From positions 29,722 to 93,721 of the forward strand of contig NZ_JAPSHY010000012.1 of assembly GCF_031179285.1 (NCBI RefSeq): DNA of 64,000 nucleotides, read 5' to 3'. The notes beneath the pieces were generated by a model. It saw only the letters and a list, made by a program, of their open reading frames with translations, made no database searches and was not told where the DNA came from. The DNA is from Microbacterium sp. Lineage in GTDB: Bacteria > Actinomycetota > Actinomycetes > Actinomycetales > Microbacteriaceae. Below, piece after piece: positions 55,394 through 64,000 of the stretch. The first letter of the stretch is position 1; every line of letters begins with the position of its first letter. A program made the translations under genes and the position numbers.

Positions 55394-55849
55394 ATGAATG
55401 AGCAATCGGACCGAGACCCGAGGGAAGACCCCTTCCGTCAGCACGAGGCGCAGAACTGGTGGCCGCAGCCGCCATCCTCCGACGCACCCGCCGTCGGCAC
55501 CCCGCCTCAGCACGGGGTGCCGCTCAGCCCGCACTCGGATCAGCCGTCGACTGTTCCAGTCCCGCCGGTCGCACCACCCGCACCGCCGCTCGCGCCACCC
55601 GCACCGTCCGCTCCCGCGCCGCGAAGCGCATTGCGCGACGTCGGCGTCGGAGCGCTCGGGCTCGTCGCCGGACTCGTGATCGGCCTCATCATCCAGGACG
55701 CGATCGGCATCGCGTTCCTGGCCAGCGGAGCCTCTCTCATGTCAACGGCGGGCGTCCTTCTCGGGTGGCTCCTGCCGACCTGCGCCGTCGCCGGCGTGGT
55801 CGCGGCGGTCTTGATCGACCGGAGCGTCGTCCGCAAGCGCGGTCACTGA
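55394..55849 (+). CDS. Hypothetical Pro-rich membrane protein
   Basis: MNEQSDRDPREDPFRQHEAQNWWPQPPSSDAPAVGTPPQHG...; C-terminal TM helices VGALGLVAGLVIGLIIQDAIGIAFLASGASL. Confidence 0.7.
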   Translation: MNEQSDRDPREDPFRQHEAQNWWPQPPSSDAPAVGTPPQHGVPLSPHSDQPSTVPVPPVAPPAPPLAPPAPSAPAPRSALRDVGVGALGLVAGLVIGLIIQDAIGIAFLASGASLMSTAGVLLGWLLPTCAVAGVVAAVLIDRSVVRKRGH

Positions 55850-55938
55850 ACTCTCGGCGCCGCCGGCACGGTCTTCACGGAGAAGAACAGTGTGTGAATT
55901 TCGTGCGTGGGGTGACGCGCGCGGCGTAGCATGACCAC

Positions 55939-56133
55939 GTGGCAACCAACATCGATCCCGACGAAATCGTGCAGCAGGTCACCAATCGCGTCGCCGAGAG
56001 CTACCCCGACACCAGCCGCGACCACATCTCGTCGCTCGCTGCGGAAGAACTCCAGAAGATCTCGCACAGCAGGGTGAAGGACTATTTCACCGTGCTCACC
56101 GAGCGCGCAGTCCGCACACGGCTCACCGCCTGA
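55939..56133 (+). CDS. Small three-helix-bundle-type conserved protein
   Basis: MATNIDPDEIVQQVTNRVAESYPDTSRDHISSLAAEELQKISHSRVKDYFTVLTERAVRTRLTA. Confidence 0.75.
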   Translation: MATNIDPDEIVQQVTNRVAESYPDTSRDHISSLAAEELQKISHSRVKDYFTVLTERAVRTRLTA

Positions 56134-56160
56134 GTCGGAAGCCCGCCCCGAAGCGCACCG

Positions 56161-56487
56161 CTATTCGAGCCACTCGGTGATGAACCGCTCGCTCGCGTGG
56201 ATGTGGATCGCTTCGTAGACCTCGGAGCCGACCACCGCGAAACGGTGCGGCACGAGGGCCGGAACGACGAGGATCTGACCGCCCGTGGCGACGACCTGCT
56301 CGTCGCCGACGGTGAAGCGCGCGGCCCCGGAGCGGATCACGAAGGTCTCGCCGTACGGATGCCGGTGCAGTCGTGGACCGGCGCCCTCGCGTTCGATGCG
56401 TTCGAGGAAGAACGAGACATCGGAGCCGTGGGCGAAGCCTTCGAAGTCGCCGCCGACGGCGGACTGCTCGATGATGGGGATGACCAT
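56161..56487 (-). CDS. Cupin-domain protein
   Basis: MVIPIIEQSAVGGDFEGFAHGSDVSFFLERIEREGAGPRLHRHPYGETFVIRSGAARFTVGDEQVVATGGQILVVPALVPHRF. Confidence 0.88.
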   Translation of the reverse strand: MVIPIIEQSAVGGDFEGFAHGSDVSFFLERIEREGAGPRLHRHPYGETFVIRSGAARFTVGDEQVVATGGQILVVPALVPHRFAVVGSEVYEAIHIHASERFITEWLE

Positions 56488-56557
56488 GCGGCCACTCTGC
56501 CCGCCCGAGGCGCCCCGGTCCATACCCTCGCGGGGATCCGGATGCGCTGCGCCCTGA

Positions 56558-57010
56558 TCACGTCGCGGGTCCTGGCGGCGCCAGGTTCAGCACCCACGCG
56601 TTGACGGTCAGTTCGGTGCCCCGGAAGGGGAACTGCATCCGCTCGTGCCGCACGAAGCCCGCCGCTGCGCAGAGCGCGTTGGATCGGTCGTTGTCGACAC
56701 TCGGAAACGCCGTCAAGAGGTCGTGTGTGCGGTGCTGCTGCGCATCGCGGATGAGCAGGTCGAGTGCGCGCGAGGCGGCTCCCTTGCCCTGAGCAGCGGG
56801 CAGTACGAACCAGCCGGTCTCGTGCACGTCCTGGCCATTCCAGCTCGTCGACCACCAGCCGATTCCGCCGACGCCGGCTCCGTCGGCCCATGTCGAACCG
56901 GATTGAATCGGGAGCAGAACCGGGCGGAAGCGCTCGTTCCGCGTAACCGAGGATGGCCGCGATCGTGCAGCGACACGTCGACGCCGACGTCTCCGGAGCG
57001 ATGTTTCACG
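56558..57010 (-). pseudogene. GNAT acetyltransferase remnant, 5'-truncated and apparently frameshifted
   Basis: Good GNAT C-terminal half (GVGGIGWWSTSWNGQDVHETGWFVLPAAQGKGAASRALDLLIRDAQQHRTHDLLTAFPSVDNDRSNALCAAAGF) but N-terminal-like GVDVSLHDRGHPRLR lies in a different frame and abuts the trx gene. Confidence 0.55.
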
Positions 57011-57048
57011 CGGACCGAACCGGGCGGGTCCGCCCTGGGCGTGCTCGG

Positions 57049-57477
57049 TCAGTCGGTGAGTGAGCGTTCGACCCATGCGCGTAGCTGCCCGGCGGGTACG
57101 GCGCCCGTCACGCGGTCGACTTCTTTCCCGCTGCGGTAGAACAGGAGCGTGGGGATTGAGGCCACCCCGTGACGCCGGGACACACCCGGAGCGGTATCCG
57201 CGTTGACCTTCACGACCTTGAGGCGTCCGGCCAGGTCGCGCGAGAGCTGGTCCACGGCCGGTGCGATCTGCCTGCATGGCCCGCACCAAGGTGCCCACAC
57301 GTCGACCAAAACGGGAAGAGTAGCCTCACGGACGACGGCGTCGAACGAGTCGTCGTCCGCCTCCACGAGCCAGGGCAGGTCGGTGCGGCACTTCGCGCAA
57401 CGCACGCGCCCGGCGCGCCCCGAGGGCACGCGGTTCTTCGCCGCGCACCTCGGGCATGCCACAACGTTCACAGCCAT
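57049..57477 (-). CDS. trxC: Thioredoxin 2-type protein with N-terminal zinc finger
   Basis: MAVNVVACPRCAAKNRVPSGRAGRVRCAKCRTDLPWLV; VDVWAPWCGPCRQIAP. Confidence 0.93.
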   Translation of the reverse strand: MAVNVVACPRCAAKNRVPSGRAGRVRCAKCRTDLPWLVEADDDSFDAVVREATLPVLVDVWAPWCGPCRQIAPAVDQLSRDLAGRLKVVKVNADTAPGVSRRHGVASIPTLLFYRSGKEVDRVTGAVPAGQLRAWVERSLTD

Positions 57478-57773
57478 ACCCCGCGCCGCGCGAGCACGGC
57501 CTGCACCTGGCGGAGACTGGGCTCCATGAGCCACTCCCCGTCGATGTGCACGACCGGGGTCCGTAGCCGTCCGCCCGTCAACGCGTCAAGACGAGCGCGC
57601 ACGACGGGGTGGTCGTCGAGATCGACGTAGTCATACGCGATGCCCGCCCTTTCCAACGCACGGCGGATGAGCTGCGAGATGCCGCACCAGCGGTTGCCGT
57701 AGATCGCCACCGGTACGGTGCGCGTGCGCGGCATGGCTCGGGTGCGGGGCGGGCTGATCTCCCGAATGGTCAT
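57468..57773 (-). CDS. Glutaredoxin-fold protein with CGIS active-site motif
   Basis: VPVAIYGNRWCGISQLIRRALERAGIAYDYVDLDDHP...TPVVHIDGEWLMEPSLRQVQAVL. Confidence 0.85.
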   Translation of the reverse strand: MTIREISPPRTRAMPRTRTVPVAIYGNRWCGISQLIRRALERAGIAYDYVDLDDHPVVRARLDALTGGRLRTPVVHIDGEWLMEPSLRQVQAVLARRGVWL

Positions 57774-58396
57774 CGGTGCGCCTCCTTCTCGTCGTGTCGC
57801 CCGGCGGTGACGAGGTCGAGAGCTGCCACGAGTTCGTCGAAGTCCGGGAGCTCTTTCAGCCGTTCAGACACGTGGGACCAGCGGATGATGCCGTCGGCAT
57901 CGATCAGGTAGAGGGCGCGTTCGCTGTGTCCGTCCGCATTGCGCCATACGTTGTACGCGCGTGCGGTCTCGCCCCGCGGCTGGAAGTCGCTCAGCAACGG
58001 AAAGCGGATGCCGCGCACCGCCGCCCATGCCCCGTGGCTGTAGATGGAGTCAATGGAGATCCCGAGCAGGCGGATACCTCGGGAGGCGAACTCCTCGTGC
58101 TCCTGCTCGTAGAGCTCCAGCTGCACGCTGCATCCAGGGCTCCAGTCGAGCGGATAGAACACCACCGCCACCGGTGACCCACGCAGCTCGGAGAGCCGCA
58201 CGATGGTGCCGTCTGCCGCGGGGAGCGCGAAATCCGGTGCCGGCGTTCCCGGCTCCAACCCGGTCGTCACCCGCGGCCCGTCCATCGGCGGCGCGCTCTT
58301 GAAGAGGTCGCGGACCCGACCCATGTCATCGGAGGTTCGCGGCGCCTCGATGGCTTCGATGGCGGTCGTGGACTCGAGCACATCGAGAGGATCCAT
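57770..58396 (-). CDS. Peroxiredoxin (AhpC/TSA/redoxin)
   Basis: MDPLDVLESTTAIEAIE...; VAVVFYPLDWSPGCSVQLELYEQEHEEF; ATGA overlap with downstream glutaredoxin gene. Confidence 0.92.
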   Translation of the reverse strand: MDPLDVLESTTAIEAIEAPRTSDDMGRVRDLFKSAPPMDGPRVTTGLEPGTPAPDFALPAADGTIVRLSELRGSPVAVVFYPLDWSPGCSVQLELYEQEHEEFASRGIRLLGISIDSIYSHGAWAAVRGIRFPLLSDFQPRGETARAYNVWRNADGHSERALYLIDADGIIRWSHVSERLKELPDFDELVAALDLVTAGRHDEKEAHR

Positions 58397-58460
58397 CACG
58401 CCACCCCCACCTTCTGCTGCGGGCGGATCACACGGACGGGGACATTCCCGCGCATCCGGC

Positions 58461-58486
58461 GCCCGGGGCCCTTCCGGGTCCCGGGC
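58461..58486. promoter_or_regulatory. Intercistronic hairpin between hsp20 and peroxiredoxin genes, no U-tract
   Basis: GCCCGGGGCCC-TTCC-GGGTCCCGGGC stem with one wobble pair. Confidence 0.55.
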
Positions 58487-58496
58487 AGCAACCGGG

Positions 58497-58994
58497 TCAG
58501 GAAGCGACCGAATGCGCGGGTTCGGCTTTTGGGTCCGAGGACTCCTGCTCCGCCTCTGTGGACTCGATCGCCCGGGCCTCCGGGGCCGACGATCCGACAG
58601 CGACTGCGACCTTACGCGGGAGCGCATCGGCCTTCACCGGCAGCGTGACCTTCAGCACGCCGTCTCGATAGTTGGCTGCGATCGCGTCCAGATCCACCTC
58701 GTCACCCAGCGAAAGCTGTCGCACCACGCGAGCAGAACTCCGCTCACGGACCACCCAGCGCTCACCATGGTCCTCACGGGACATATCGCGGTCCGCACGG
58801 ATGGTCAATACCCCCGCTTCCGCGGACACGTCGATCGACGACGGGTCGAATCCTGGAAGGTCGGCCTCGACCACGTAGCCGTCGTCATCCCGGTAGAGGT
58901 TCACTGGTGTAGAACTCAACGCCGGCTCCGGGATGCCGGAGAAGAACGCAGAGCTGATCCGGTCCAGCTCCTTGAAGGTTTCGAACAGCATCAT
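58497..58994 (-). CDS. Hsp20/alpha-crystallin family small heat shock protein
   Basis: MMLFETFKELDRISSAFFSG...VNLYRDDDGYVVEADLPGFDPSSIDVSAEAGVLTIRADR...DGVLKVTLPVKADALPRKV. Confidence 0.95.
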   Translation of the reverse strand: MMLFETFKELDRISSAFFSGIPEPALSSTPVNLYRDDDGYVVEADLPGFDPSSIDVSAEAGVLTIRADRDMSREDHGERWVVRERSSARVVRQLSLGDEVDLDAIAANYRDGVLKVTLPVKADALPRKVAVAVGSSAPEARAIESTEAEQESSDPKAEPAHSVAS

Positions 58995-59020
58995 CACTCT
59001 CCTCTCTTGCATTGAGTCAC

Positions 59021-59041
59021 CTCGACTCAAGTTCACCATGG
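59021..59041. promoter_or_regulatory. HAIR element (HspR operator) upstream of hsp20
   Basis: aTTGAGT-CACCTCG-ACTCAAG; consensus CTTGAGT-N7-ACTCAAG with one outer mismatch; 27 bp upstream of hsp20 start. Confidence 0.9.
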
Positions 59042-59420
59042 CTGACACATGAGCGGGCGTATTTATTCCCACTCCCGAGAGAGAATTTCCGAACCGTGTC
59101 GTGCAGCATGGCTAGGCCACAGGACGGGAATGTGTCGTGCTCGCCGAAGCCCCGCAAGGGCGCGGCGGCCTCGGGTGCGACACTCTTCGCCCACCTTGAT
59201 CGAACGGCACGTCTAGGACGTCGGTGTACGGGTCTGTGCGCGACGCAGATGGCTCCGTATCGTCAAACCACAGTCCGGGTACACGCCAAGGATGCCGCCT
59301 CACCGCAACGATGATCCGCCGGCGAGGTCCCGGCGCTAGGTCGCGCTCCTCAGCGTTGACGCTGCCGCGCGACGGGACTCAGCCCGTGATGCTCCGCGCA
59401 AACCTCGAACACGAACGACG

Positions 59421-59455
59421 AAGCCCCGACAAGAATACGCTTCTCATCGGGGCTT
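59421..59455 (-). terminator. tRNA-Pro terminator hairpin
   Basis: AAGCCCCGA...TCGGGGCTT stem immediately downstream of the minus-strand tRNA. Confidence 0.7.
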
Positions 59456-59459
59456 TCGG

Positions 59460-59533
<74 letters not shown>

Positions 59534-59640
59534 TTGTTCCGCGCTTCCGCGCGGGCAACTCCCCTATCTTAGCCTGACCGCACGGCACGTCGCGAACCGG
59601 TGCGTTGCGGGTGTCGGACGCCCGGCGTACCGTCTCTGGC

Positions 59641-60225
59641 ATGGTGACGATCACGACCGAGGTGGCGACGACCGACCGGTGGGACGACCTTCAGCACGCG
59701 CTCACAGGTGGCGGCGACGGCGCGAGCTGCCAGTGCATCTGGCCGGTGCTGCGTAATAAGGACTGGAACGAGACCACGCTCCCCCAGCGCACAGAGATGC
59801 TCCGCGCCGAGATCGACGAGGGCCCGCCTCCGGGGATCATCGCGTATGTCGACGGCGATGCGGCGGGGTGGATTCGCATCGGGCCGCGCGCGCGACAGGC
59901 GAGAATCGCGAACACGCGCATGATCGCGGCAGCCACCGCCGAACCCCTCGACGACGAATCGGTGTGGGCGGTCACCTGCTTCGTGGTGCGCCGCGAGTAC
60001 CGAGGAAAGGGACTGAACGGCGAACTGCTTCGCGCCGCCGTCGACTACGCGAGAAGCTCCGGCGCTCGTCTCATCGAGGGCTACCCCGTCGACACCGACG
60101 GCGCGAAGATGCCCTCCAACGACCTCTACCACGGCACCGCCCGCACCTTCCTCTCCGCAGGATTCGAGCGGAGCGCCGAACTCAAGCCGGGCCGCACCCT
60201 GGTCACGATGCACCTCTCCGTGTGA
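59641..60225 (+). CDS. GNAT-family N-acetyltransferase
   Basis: MVTITTEVATTDRWDDLQHAL...CFVVRREYRGKGLNGELLRAAVDYARSSGARLIEGYPVDTDG. Confidence 0.88.
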   Translation: MVTITTEVATTDRWDDLQHALTGGGDGASCQCIWPVLRNKDWNETTLPQRTEMLRAEIDEGPPPGIIAYVDGDAAGWIRIGPRARQARIANTRMIAAATAEPLDDESVWAVTCFVVRREYRGKGLNGELLRAAVDYARSSGARLIEGYPVDTDGAKMPSNDLYHGTARTFLSAGFERSAELKPGRTLVTMHLSV

Positions 60226-60349
60226 GCGCCGATTCCGAACTCCCCCCAGTACTCGCCCACCTCACCGCCGGATCCTGAGCACTCCGATCCGCGGGCCGCG
60301 CACCCTCGAGCAGCCCGGCACCCGCACTCCGCGCGCATACGATGAGAGG

Positions 60350-61021
60350 ATGCAGCGCCGCGCCCTGCCCACGACGATCATGTGGGCGTTCCTCCCGTAC
60401 ATCGCGGTCGCGGCGGCGCACGTGATCCTGCTCGCGCTCGACAGCCCGGCCGCTGGCCCCACCAAGCTGCTGCTGATGCCACTGCTCGCCGTGCCTGCCA
60501 TCGTTGCCGCCCGACGTGTCACCCCTCGGACGGCGATCGCCCTGCTCGCCGTCGCTCTCCTGTTCCCCTGGCTCGGCGACGGTGCGGGAGCGTTCTTCCC
60601 CTCCGCACCGGAACTGCCGCTGATGCTCGCGTTCTTCGGCATCGCGCATCTGGCATACATCGCACTCTTCCTCCGGCACCTCGCACACCGACGAATGCCC
60701 TGGTGGACGCTCATCTACGCTGTCTGGTGGGTCGCAATGATCGCCGTACTCGGCCCGCACACCGGCGGGCTGCTCATCGGCGTGGCGATCTACGGTGTCG
60801 TGCTCGGCGGCACGGCGGCGCTCTCGGCGCGCTGCCATCCGCTCATCGCGACCGGCGGCGCGTTCTTCCTGGCCAGCGACACCATCCTCGCCTTCCGTCT
60901 CTTCCTGCCGGATGGGCTGCCTGCATGGAGCAGCCCGGCGGTCATGCTCACCTACACGCTCGGGCAGGGGCTCATCGTCGCCGGTGCCCTCATCATGCTG
61001 CAGAGACGGAGTGAACGCTGA
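60350..61021 (+). CDS. Lysoplasmalogenase/YhhN-family membrane protein
   Basis: Multi-TM; LFPWLGDGAGAF, FFLASDTILAFRLFLP, YTLGQGLIVAGAL. Confidence 0.88.
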   Translation: MQRRALPTTIMWAFLPYIAVAAAHVILLALDSPAAGPTKLLLMPLLAVPAIVAARRVTPRTAIALLAVALLFPWLGDGAGAFFPSAPELPLMLAFFGIAHLAYIALFLRHLAHRRMPWWTLIYAVWWVAMIAVLGPHTGGLLIGVAIYGVVLGGTAALSARCHPLIATGGAFFLASDTILAFRLFLPDGLPAWSSPAVMLTYTLGQGLIVAGALIMLQRRSER

Positions 61022-61392
61022 TGGATTCTGCACGCGTCGACAGCTGGCTGTGGGCCATCCGCGTCTACAAGACGAGATCTGCGGCGACGACCGCATGCCG
61101 CGCGGGGCACGTTCGCGTGAACGGCGAGAAGGTGAAGGCGGCGCACACGATCAAGATCGGTGACGAGCTGCGGATCAGGATCGCCGGCTTCGACCGCATC
61201 CTGTTCGTCCGGCAACTGCTCGTGAAGCGCGTCGGTGCACCCGTCGCCGCTCTCGCCTACGAAGACCGCACGCCCGAGCGCGAGCCGCAAGCAGCCCTCG
61301 GCCTCCGCGACCGAGGAGCCGGCCGCCCGACCAAACGCGAGCGGCGTGACATCGACAAGCTCCGCGGCAGGGACGAGTACTTCCCGGAGTGA
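61021..61392 (+). CDS. S4-domain RNA-binding protein (Hsp15/HslR-like)
   Basis: MDSARVDSWLWAIRVYKTRSAATTACRAGHVRVNGEKVKAAHTIKIGDELRI. Confidence 0.93.
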   Translation: MDSARVDSWLWAIRVYKTRSAATTACRAGHVRVNGEKVKAAHTIKIGDELRIRIAGFDRILFVRQLLVKRVGAPVAALAYEDRTPEREPQAALGLRDRGAGRPTKRERRDIDKLRGRDEYFPE

Positions 61393-61399
61393 GGCGGCG

Positions 61400-62353
61400 T
61401 CAGGAATCGTGGCGCTGGCGACCCCGCAGCGCGAGCAGTTCCACGAGCCAGCCCGCCGAGCGCACCTGGCTCGCCCCGGCAGCTTCGACCCTCTCGCGGA
61501 GTCTCCGATCGCTCGTGACCACCGTCACTGTCTCGCCCGCCGCCGTACGCCGCGTCACTTCGGCGACGATCGTGTCGTCGCCACCGGCATCCGCGCGAAC
61601 GACATCGACAGCGTTGATTCCGCTGCGCGCCCTGCCCCGAACGCCCGAGGCGGATTCGACCCCGCGCGCCTGCCCCTCGACCACCATCGAGACCGCGGGA
61701 AACCAGACGTCACCCTCCAGCGCCAGGTCGGCAGCCGGCACGGCAAGCCCGAGCAGGCGATCACGCAGCCGGGTCGCTGCGCCCACGCGATCCTTCCACC
61801 AGCCGTCGGGCACCGAGCCCACCACGTTCGCCGCGTCGACGACGATCGCGGGGCGTACGTCCAGCCGGGCTCGCAGGCCCGGCCAGGCATCGCCGAAACC
61901 CGGATGCAGGGGCAGCTCGTCCACCTCGTGAAGAGGCACCCAGGCGAGCGCCACGCTCTCGGGATCGCTGATCACCGGATCGAACGGCACGACCACATCG
62001 GAGACGACCGTCGCATACGACCAGATCCCGAGGTCGAGCACGCTCGTGAACCGCGGGCGCACCGCGCCATCGGGAATGCCCGCTTCCTCCTGCGCCTCCC
62101 GCAGCGCGCCGGCGATCGCGTCCTCGCCCTCGTGCAGCGCGCCGCCGGGCAGACCCCATGTGCCACCGAAGTGACTCCACGACACCCGATGCTGCAGCAG
62201 GATGCCGCGCTCGGCGTCCACGGCGAGGAGCCCGGCAGCACCGAAACGCCCCCAGTACTTCTCGCCCGACGGCGAGACCACCCACGCGTCGCCGGCGTCG
62301 CGCGGGCCATCGGGCCGACGCGGCTCGCCGGGTGAAGGAGGAACGATCGTCAC
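61400..62353 (-). CDS. NUDIX hydrolase fused to C-terminal NYN/PIN-like domain
   Basis: NUDIX box GGALHEGEDAIAGALREAQEEAGI; C-term RPAIVVDAANVVGSVPDGWWKDRVGAATRL...GGDDTIVAEVTRRTAAGETVTVVTSDRRLRERVEAAGA. Confidence 0.87.
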   Translation of the reverse strand: MTIVPPSPGEPRRPDGPRDAGDAWVVSPSGEKYWGRFGAAGLLAVDAERGILLQHRVSWSHFGGTWGLPGGALHEGEDAIAGALREAQEEAGIPDGAVRPRFTSVLDLGIWSYATVVSDVVVPFDPVISDPESVALAWVPLHEVDELPLHPGFGDAWPGLRARLDVRPAIVVDAANVVGSVPDGWWKDRVGAATRLRDRLLGLAVPAADLALEGDVWFPAVSMVVEGQARGVESASGVRGRARSGINAVDVVRADAGGDDTIVAEVTRRTAAGETVTVVTSDRRLRERVEAAGASQVRSAGWLVELLALRGRQRHDS

Positions 62354-62369
62354 CCCTTCACCCTTTCAC

Positions 62370-62404
62370 AGCATCCGTGCCACGGCATCCGTGCCACGGC
62401 ATCC
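62370..62404. repeat. Intergenic 14-bp tandem repeat (2.5 copies of GCATCCGTGCCACG)
   Basis: gcatccgtgccacg-gcatccgtgccacg-gcatccg between NUDIX-NYN gene and der. Confidence 0.9.
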
Positions 62405-62426
62405 GCTCGGGCACCGTGACCGACGG

Positions 62427-63947
62427 TCAGCGCTGGCGCTTCTCGCGCACGCGCATGTTGATGACGATCGGCGTGCCCTCGAACGCGTACAGCTCGCGAA
62501 GACGGCGCTGGATGAAGCGGCGGTAGCCGGGATCGAGGAACCCGGTCGTGAACAGCACGAACGTCGGCGGACGCGTCGACGCCTGCGTGCCGAACAGGAT
62601 CCGCGGCTGCTTGCCGCCCCGCAGCGGGTGCGGGTGCTCGGCCACGAGCTCGGCGAGGAAGGCGTTGAACTTACCTGTCGGGATGCGGCGATCCCAGTTC
62701 TCGAGGGCGGTCTCGAGCGCCGGCACCAGCTTGTCGAGATGGCGACCGGTCTTCGCCGAGATGTTCACGCGGGGCGCCCAGGCCACGTGCGCGAGGTCCT
62801 GCTCGATCTCGCGCTCCAGGTACCGGCGACGATCCTGGTTCTCGAGGTCGTCGTCGTTCAGGCGATCCCACTTGTTGAACGCCAGCACGAGAGCACGGCC
62901 GGACTCCAGCACGAGGTCGATGATGCGGACGTCCTGCTCGCTGATGGTCTCCGAGACGTCGAGGACCACGACTGCGACCTCCGCCTTCTCCAGGGCGGTC
63001 GAGGTGCGCAGCGACGCGTAGAAGTCCGCGCCCTGAGAGAGGTGCACCCGGCGTCGGATGCCGGCGGTGTCGACCAGGCGCCACAGCTTGCCGCCGAGCT
63101 CGACGACCTCGTCCACGGGGTCGCGGGTGGTGCCGGCGAGCTCGTTGACGACGACGCGCTCCTCCCCCGCCGCCTTGTTCAGCAGCGAGGACTTGCCGAC
63201 ATTCGGTCGGCCGAGGATCGCGACGCGCCGCGGACCGCCGATCTCGTGTTTGGCGACCGCCGAGACCTCGGGAAGCTTCTTCAGAACCGCATCGAGAAGA
63301 TCCGCGACACCGCGTCCGTGGATCGCGGACACCGGGTACGGCTCGCCGAGCCCGAGGTTCCACAGGGCCGCGGCCTCGGGTTCCTGGCGGGCATCGTCGA
63401 TCTTGTTGGCGACGAGGAAGACCGGCTTACCGCTCTTGCGCAACAGCTTCACGACGTGCTCGTCGGTGGAGGTCGCGCCCACCATCGCGTCGACGACGAA
63501 CATCACGACGTCGCAGAGGTCGATCGCGACCTCTGCCTGCGCGGCGACCGACCGGTCGATGCCCCGTGCGTCGGGCTCCCATCCGCCGGTGTCGACGAGC
63601 GAGAAGCGGCGATCGGCCCACTCCGCCTTGTACGTCACCCGGTCGCGGGTCACGCCGGGGGTGTCTTCGACGACGGCCTCGCGGCGACCGAGGATCCGGT
63701 TCACGAGCGCGGACTTGCCGACGTTCGGCCGCCCCACGATAGCCACGACCGGCAACGCCGGCAGGAACTGGATGCCGTCCTCCCCCAGGGTGACCCCGGC
63801 GAGAAGCTCGGCATCCTCATCGTCGAGCTCGTAGTCGGCGAGGCTCGCGCGCAGCGTTTCGGCGCGGGACTCGGCCAGCTCCTCGTCGAGTGCTTCCATC
63901 TTCTCGGCGAGCTGGTCGGGACCGCCCTCGTATTCGTCATCAGCCAT
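62427..63947 (-). CDS. der: Ribosome biogenesis GTPase Der (EngA)
   Basis: Tandem G domains: [16 protein letters not shown]...DTPGVTRD...[21 protein letters not shown]...DTAGIRRR...NKWD. Confidence 0.96.
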   Translation of the reverse strand: MADDEYEGGPDQLAEKMEALDEELAESRAETLRASLADYELDDEDAELLAGVTLGEDGIQFLPALPVVAIVGRPNVGKSALVNRILGRREAVVEDTPGVTRDRVTYKAEWADRRFSLVDTGGWEPDARGIDRSVAAQAEVAIDLCDVVMFVVDAMVGATSTDEHVVKLLRKSGKPVFLVANKIDDARQEPEAAALWNLGLGEPYPVSAIHGRGVADLLDAVLKKLPEVSAVAKHEIGGPRRVAILGRPNVGKSSLLNKAAGEERVVVNELAGTTRDPVDEVVELGGKLWRLVDTAGIRRRVHLSQGADFYASLRTSTALEKAEVAVVVLDVSETISEQDVRIIDLVLESGRALVLAFNKWDRLNDDDLENQDRRRYLEREIEQDLAHVAWAPRVNISAKTGRHLDKLVPALETALENWDRRIPTGKFNAFLAELVAEHPHPLRGGKQPRILFGTQASTRPPTFVLFTTGFLDPGYRRFIQRRLRELYAFEGTPIVINMRVREKRQR

Positions 63948-64000
63948 TGTGAACTCCTCGGCGTCGTTGGATCACCGTCAGCACGGCATCGATGGTCTGG

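Noticed and set aside
59112-59303. 63-aa minus ORF in the tRNA-Pro-proximal gap, considered as a transposase/integrase remnant
   Set aside because: No recognisable DDE or tyrosine-recombinase motif; gap treated as non-coding.

Overview
High-GC actinobacterial chromosome segment, most likely Microbacteriaceae/Microbacterium-like (inferred from gene order and protein sequence, no database search run). The first ~24 kb is conserved core: a minus-strand dcw cluster (mraZ-rsmH-ftsL-ftsI-murF-mraY-murD-ftsW-murG, with no murE between ftsI and murF), then a polyprenyl synthase, an Rv2175c-like HTH protein, a PknL-like PASTA kinase, aroG, plsC and fadD. Next come def, a MinD/ParA ATPase, pyruvate carboxylase, a ParA-MerR-FtsR-GarA block, copC and lpd. 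The accessory-looking half holds a type III PKS/methyltransferase/FAD-monooxygenase operon, a LexA-box-controlled imuA-imuB-dnaE2 mutasome, a DUF72-KTSC pair, a heme-oxygenase-like diiron enzyme overlapping a CDGSH Fe-S protein, an MFS/XRE pair, a Rieske-DUF2231 protein and a DeoR gene overlapping an orphan LacI-HTH ORF. It also holds a compact Hsp20-peroxiredoxin-glutaredoxin-thioredoxin operon preceded by a HAIR (HspR) operator, lying between a decayed GNAT gene and tRNA-Pro(GGG). Candidates most worth follow-up: (1) the HspR-type Hsp20-redox cassette beside tRNA-Pro, (2) the DUF559/AbiEi-like nuclease gene bracketed by duplicated palindromic hairpins, (3) the HDO-CDGSH pair, (4) the type III PKS operon, (5) a NUDIX-NYN fusion, (6) a 9-bp-periodic GTCAC array upstream of a LysM/lysozyme-like gene, and (7) a triple MraZ box plus an inverted second GTGGAG triplet. 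No CRISPR, rRNA, transposase or integrase was recognised.
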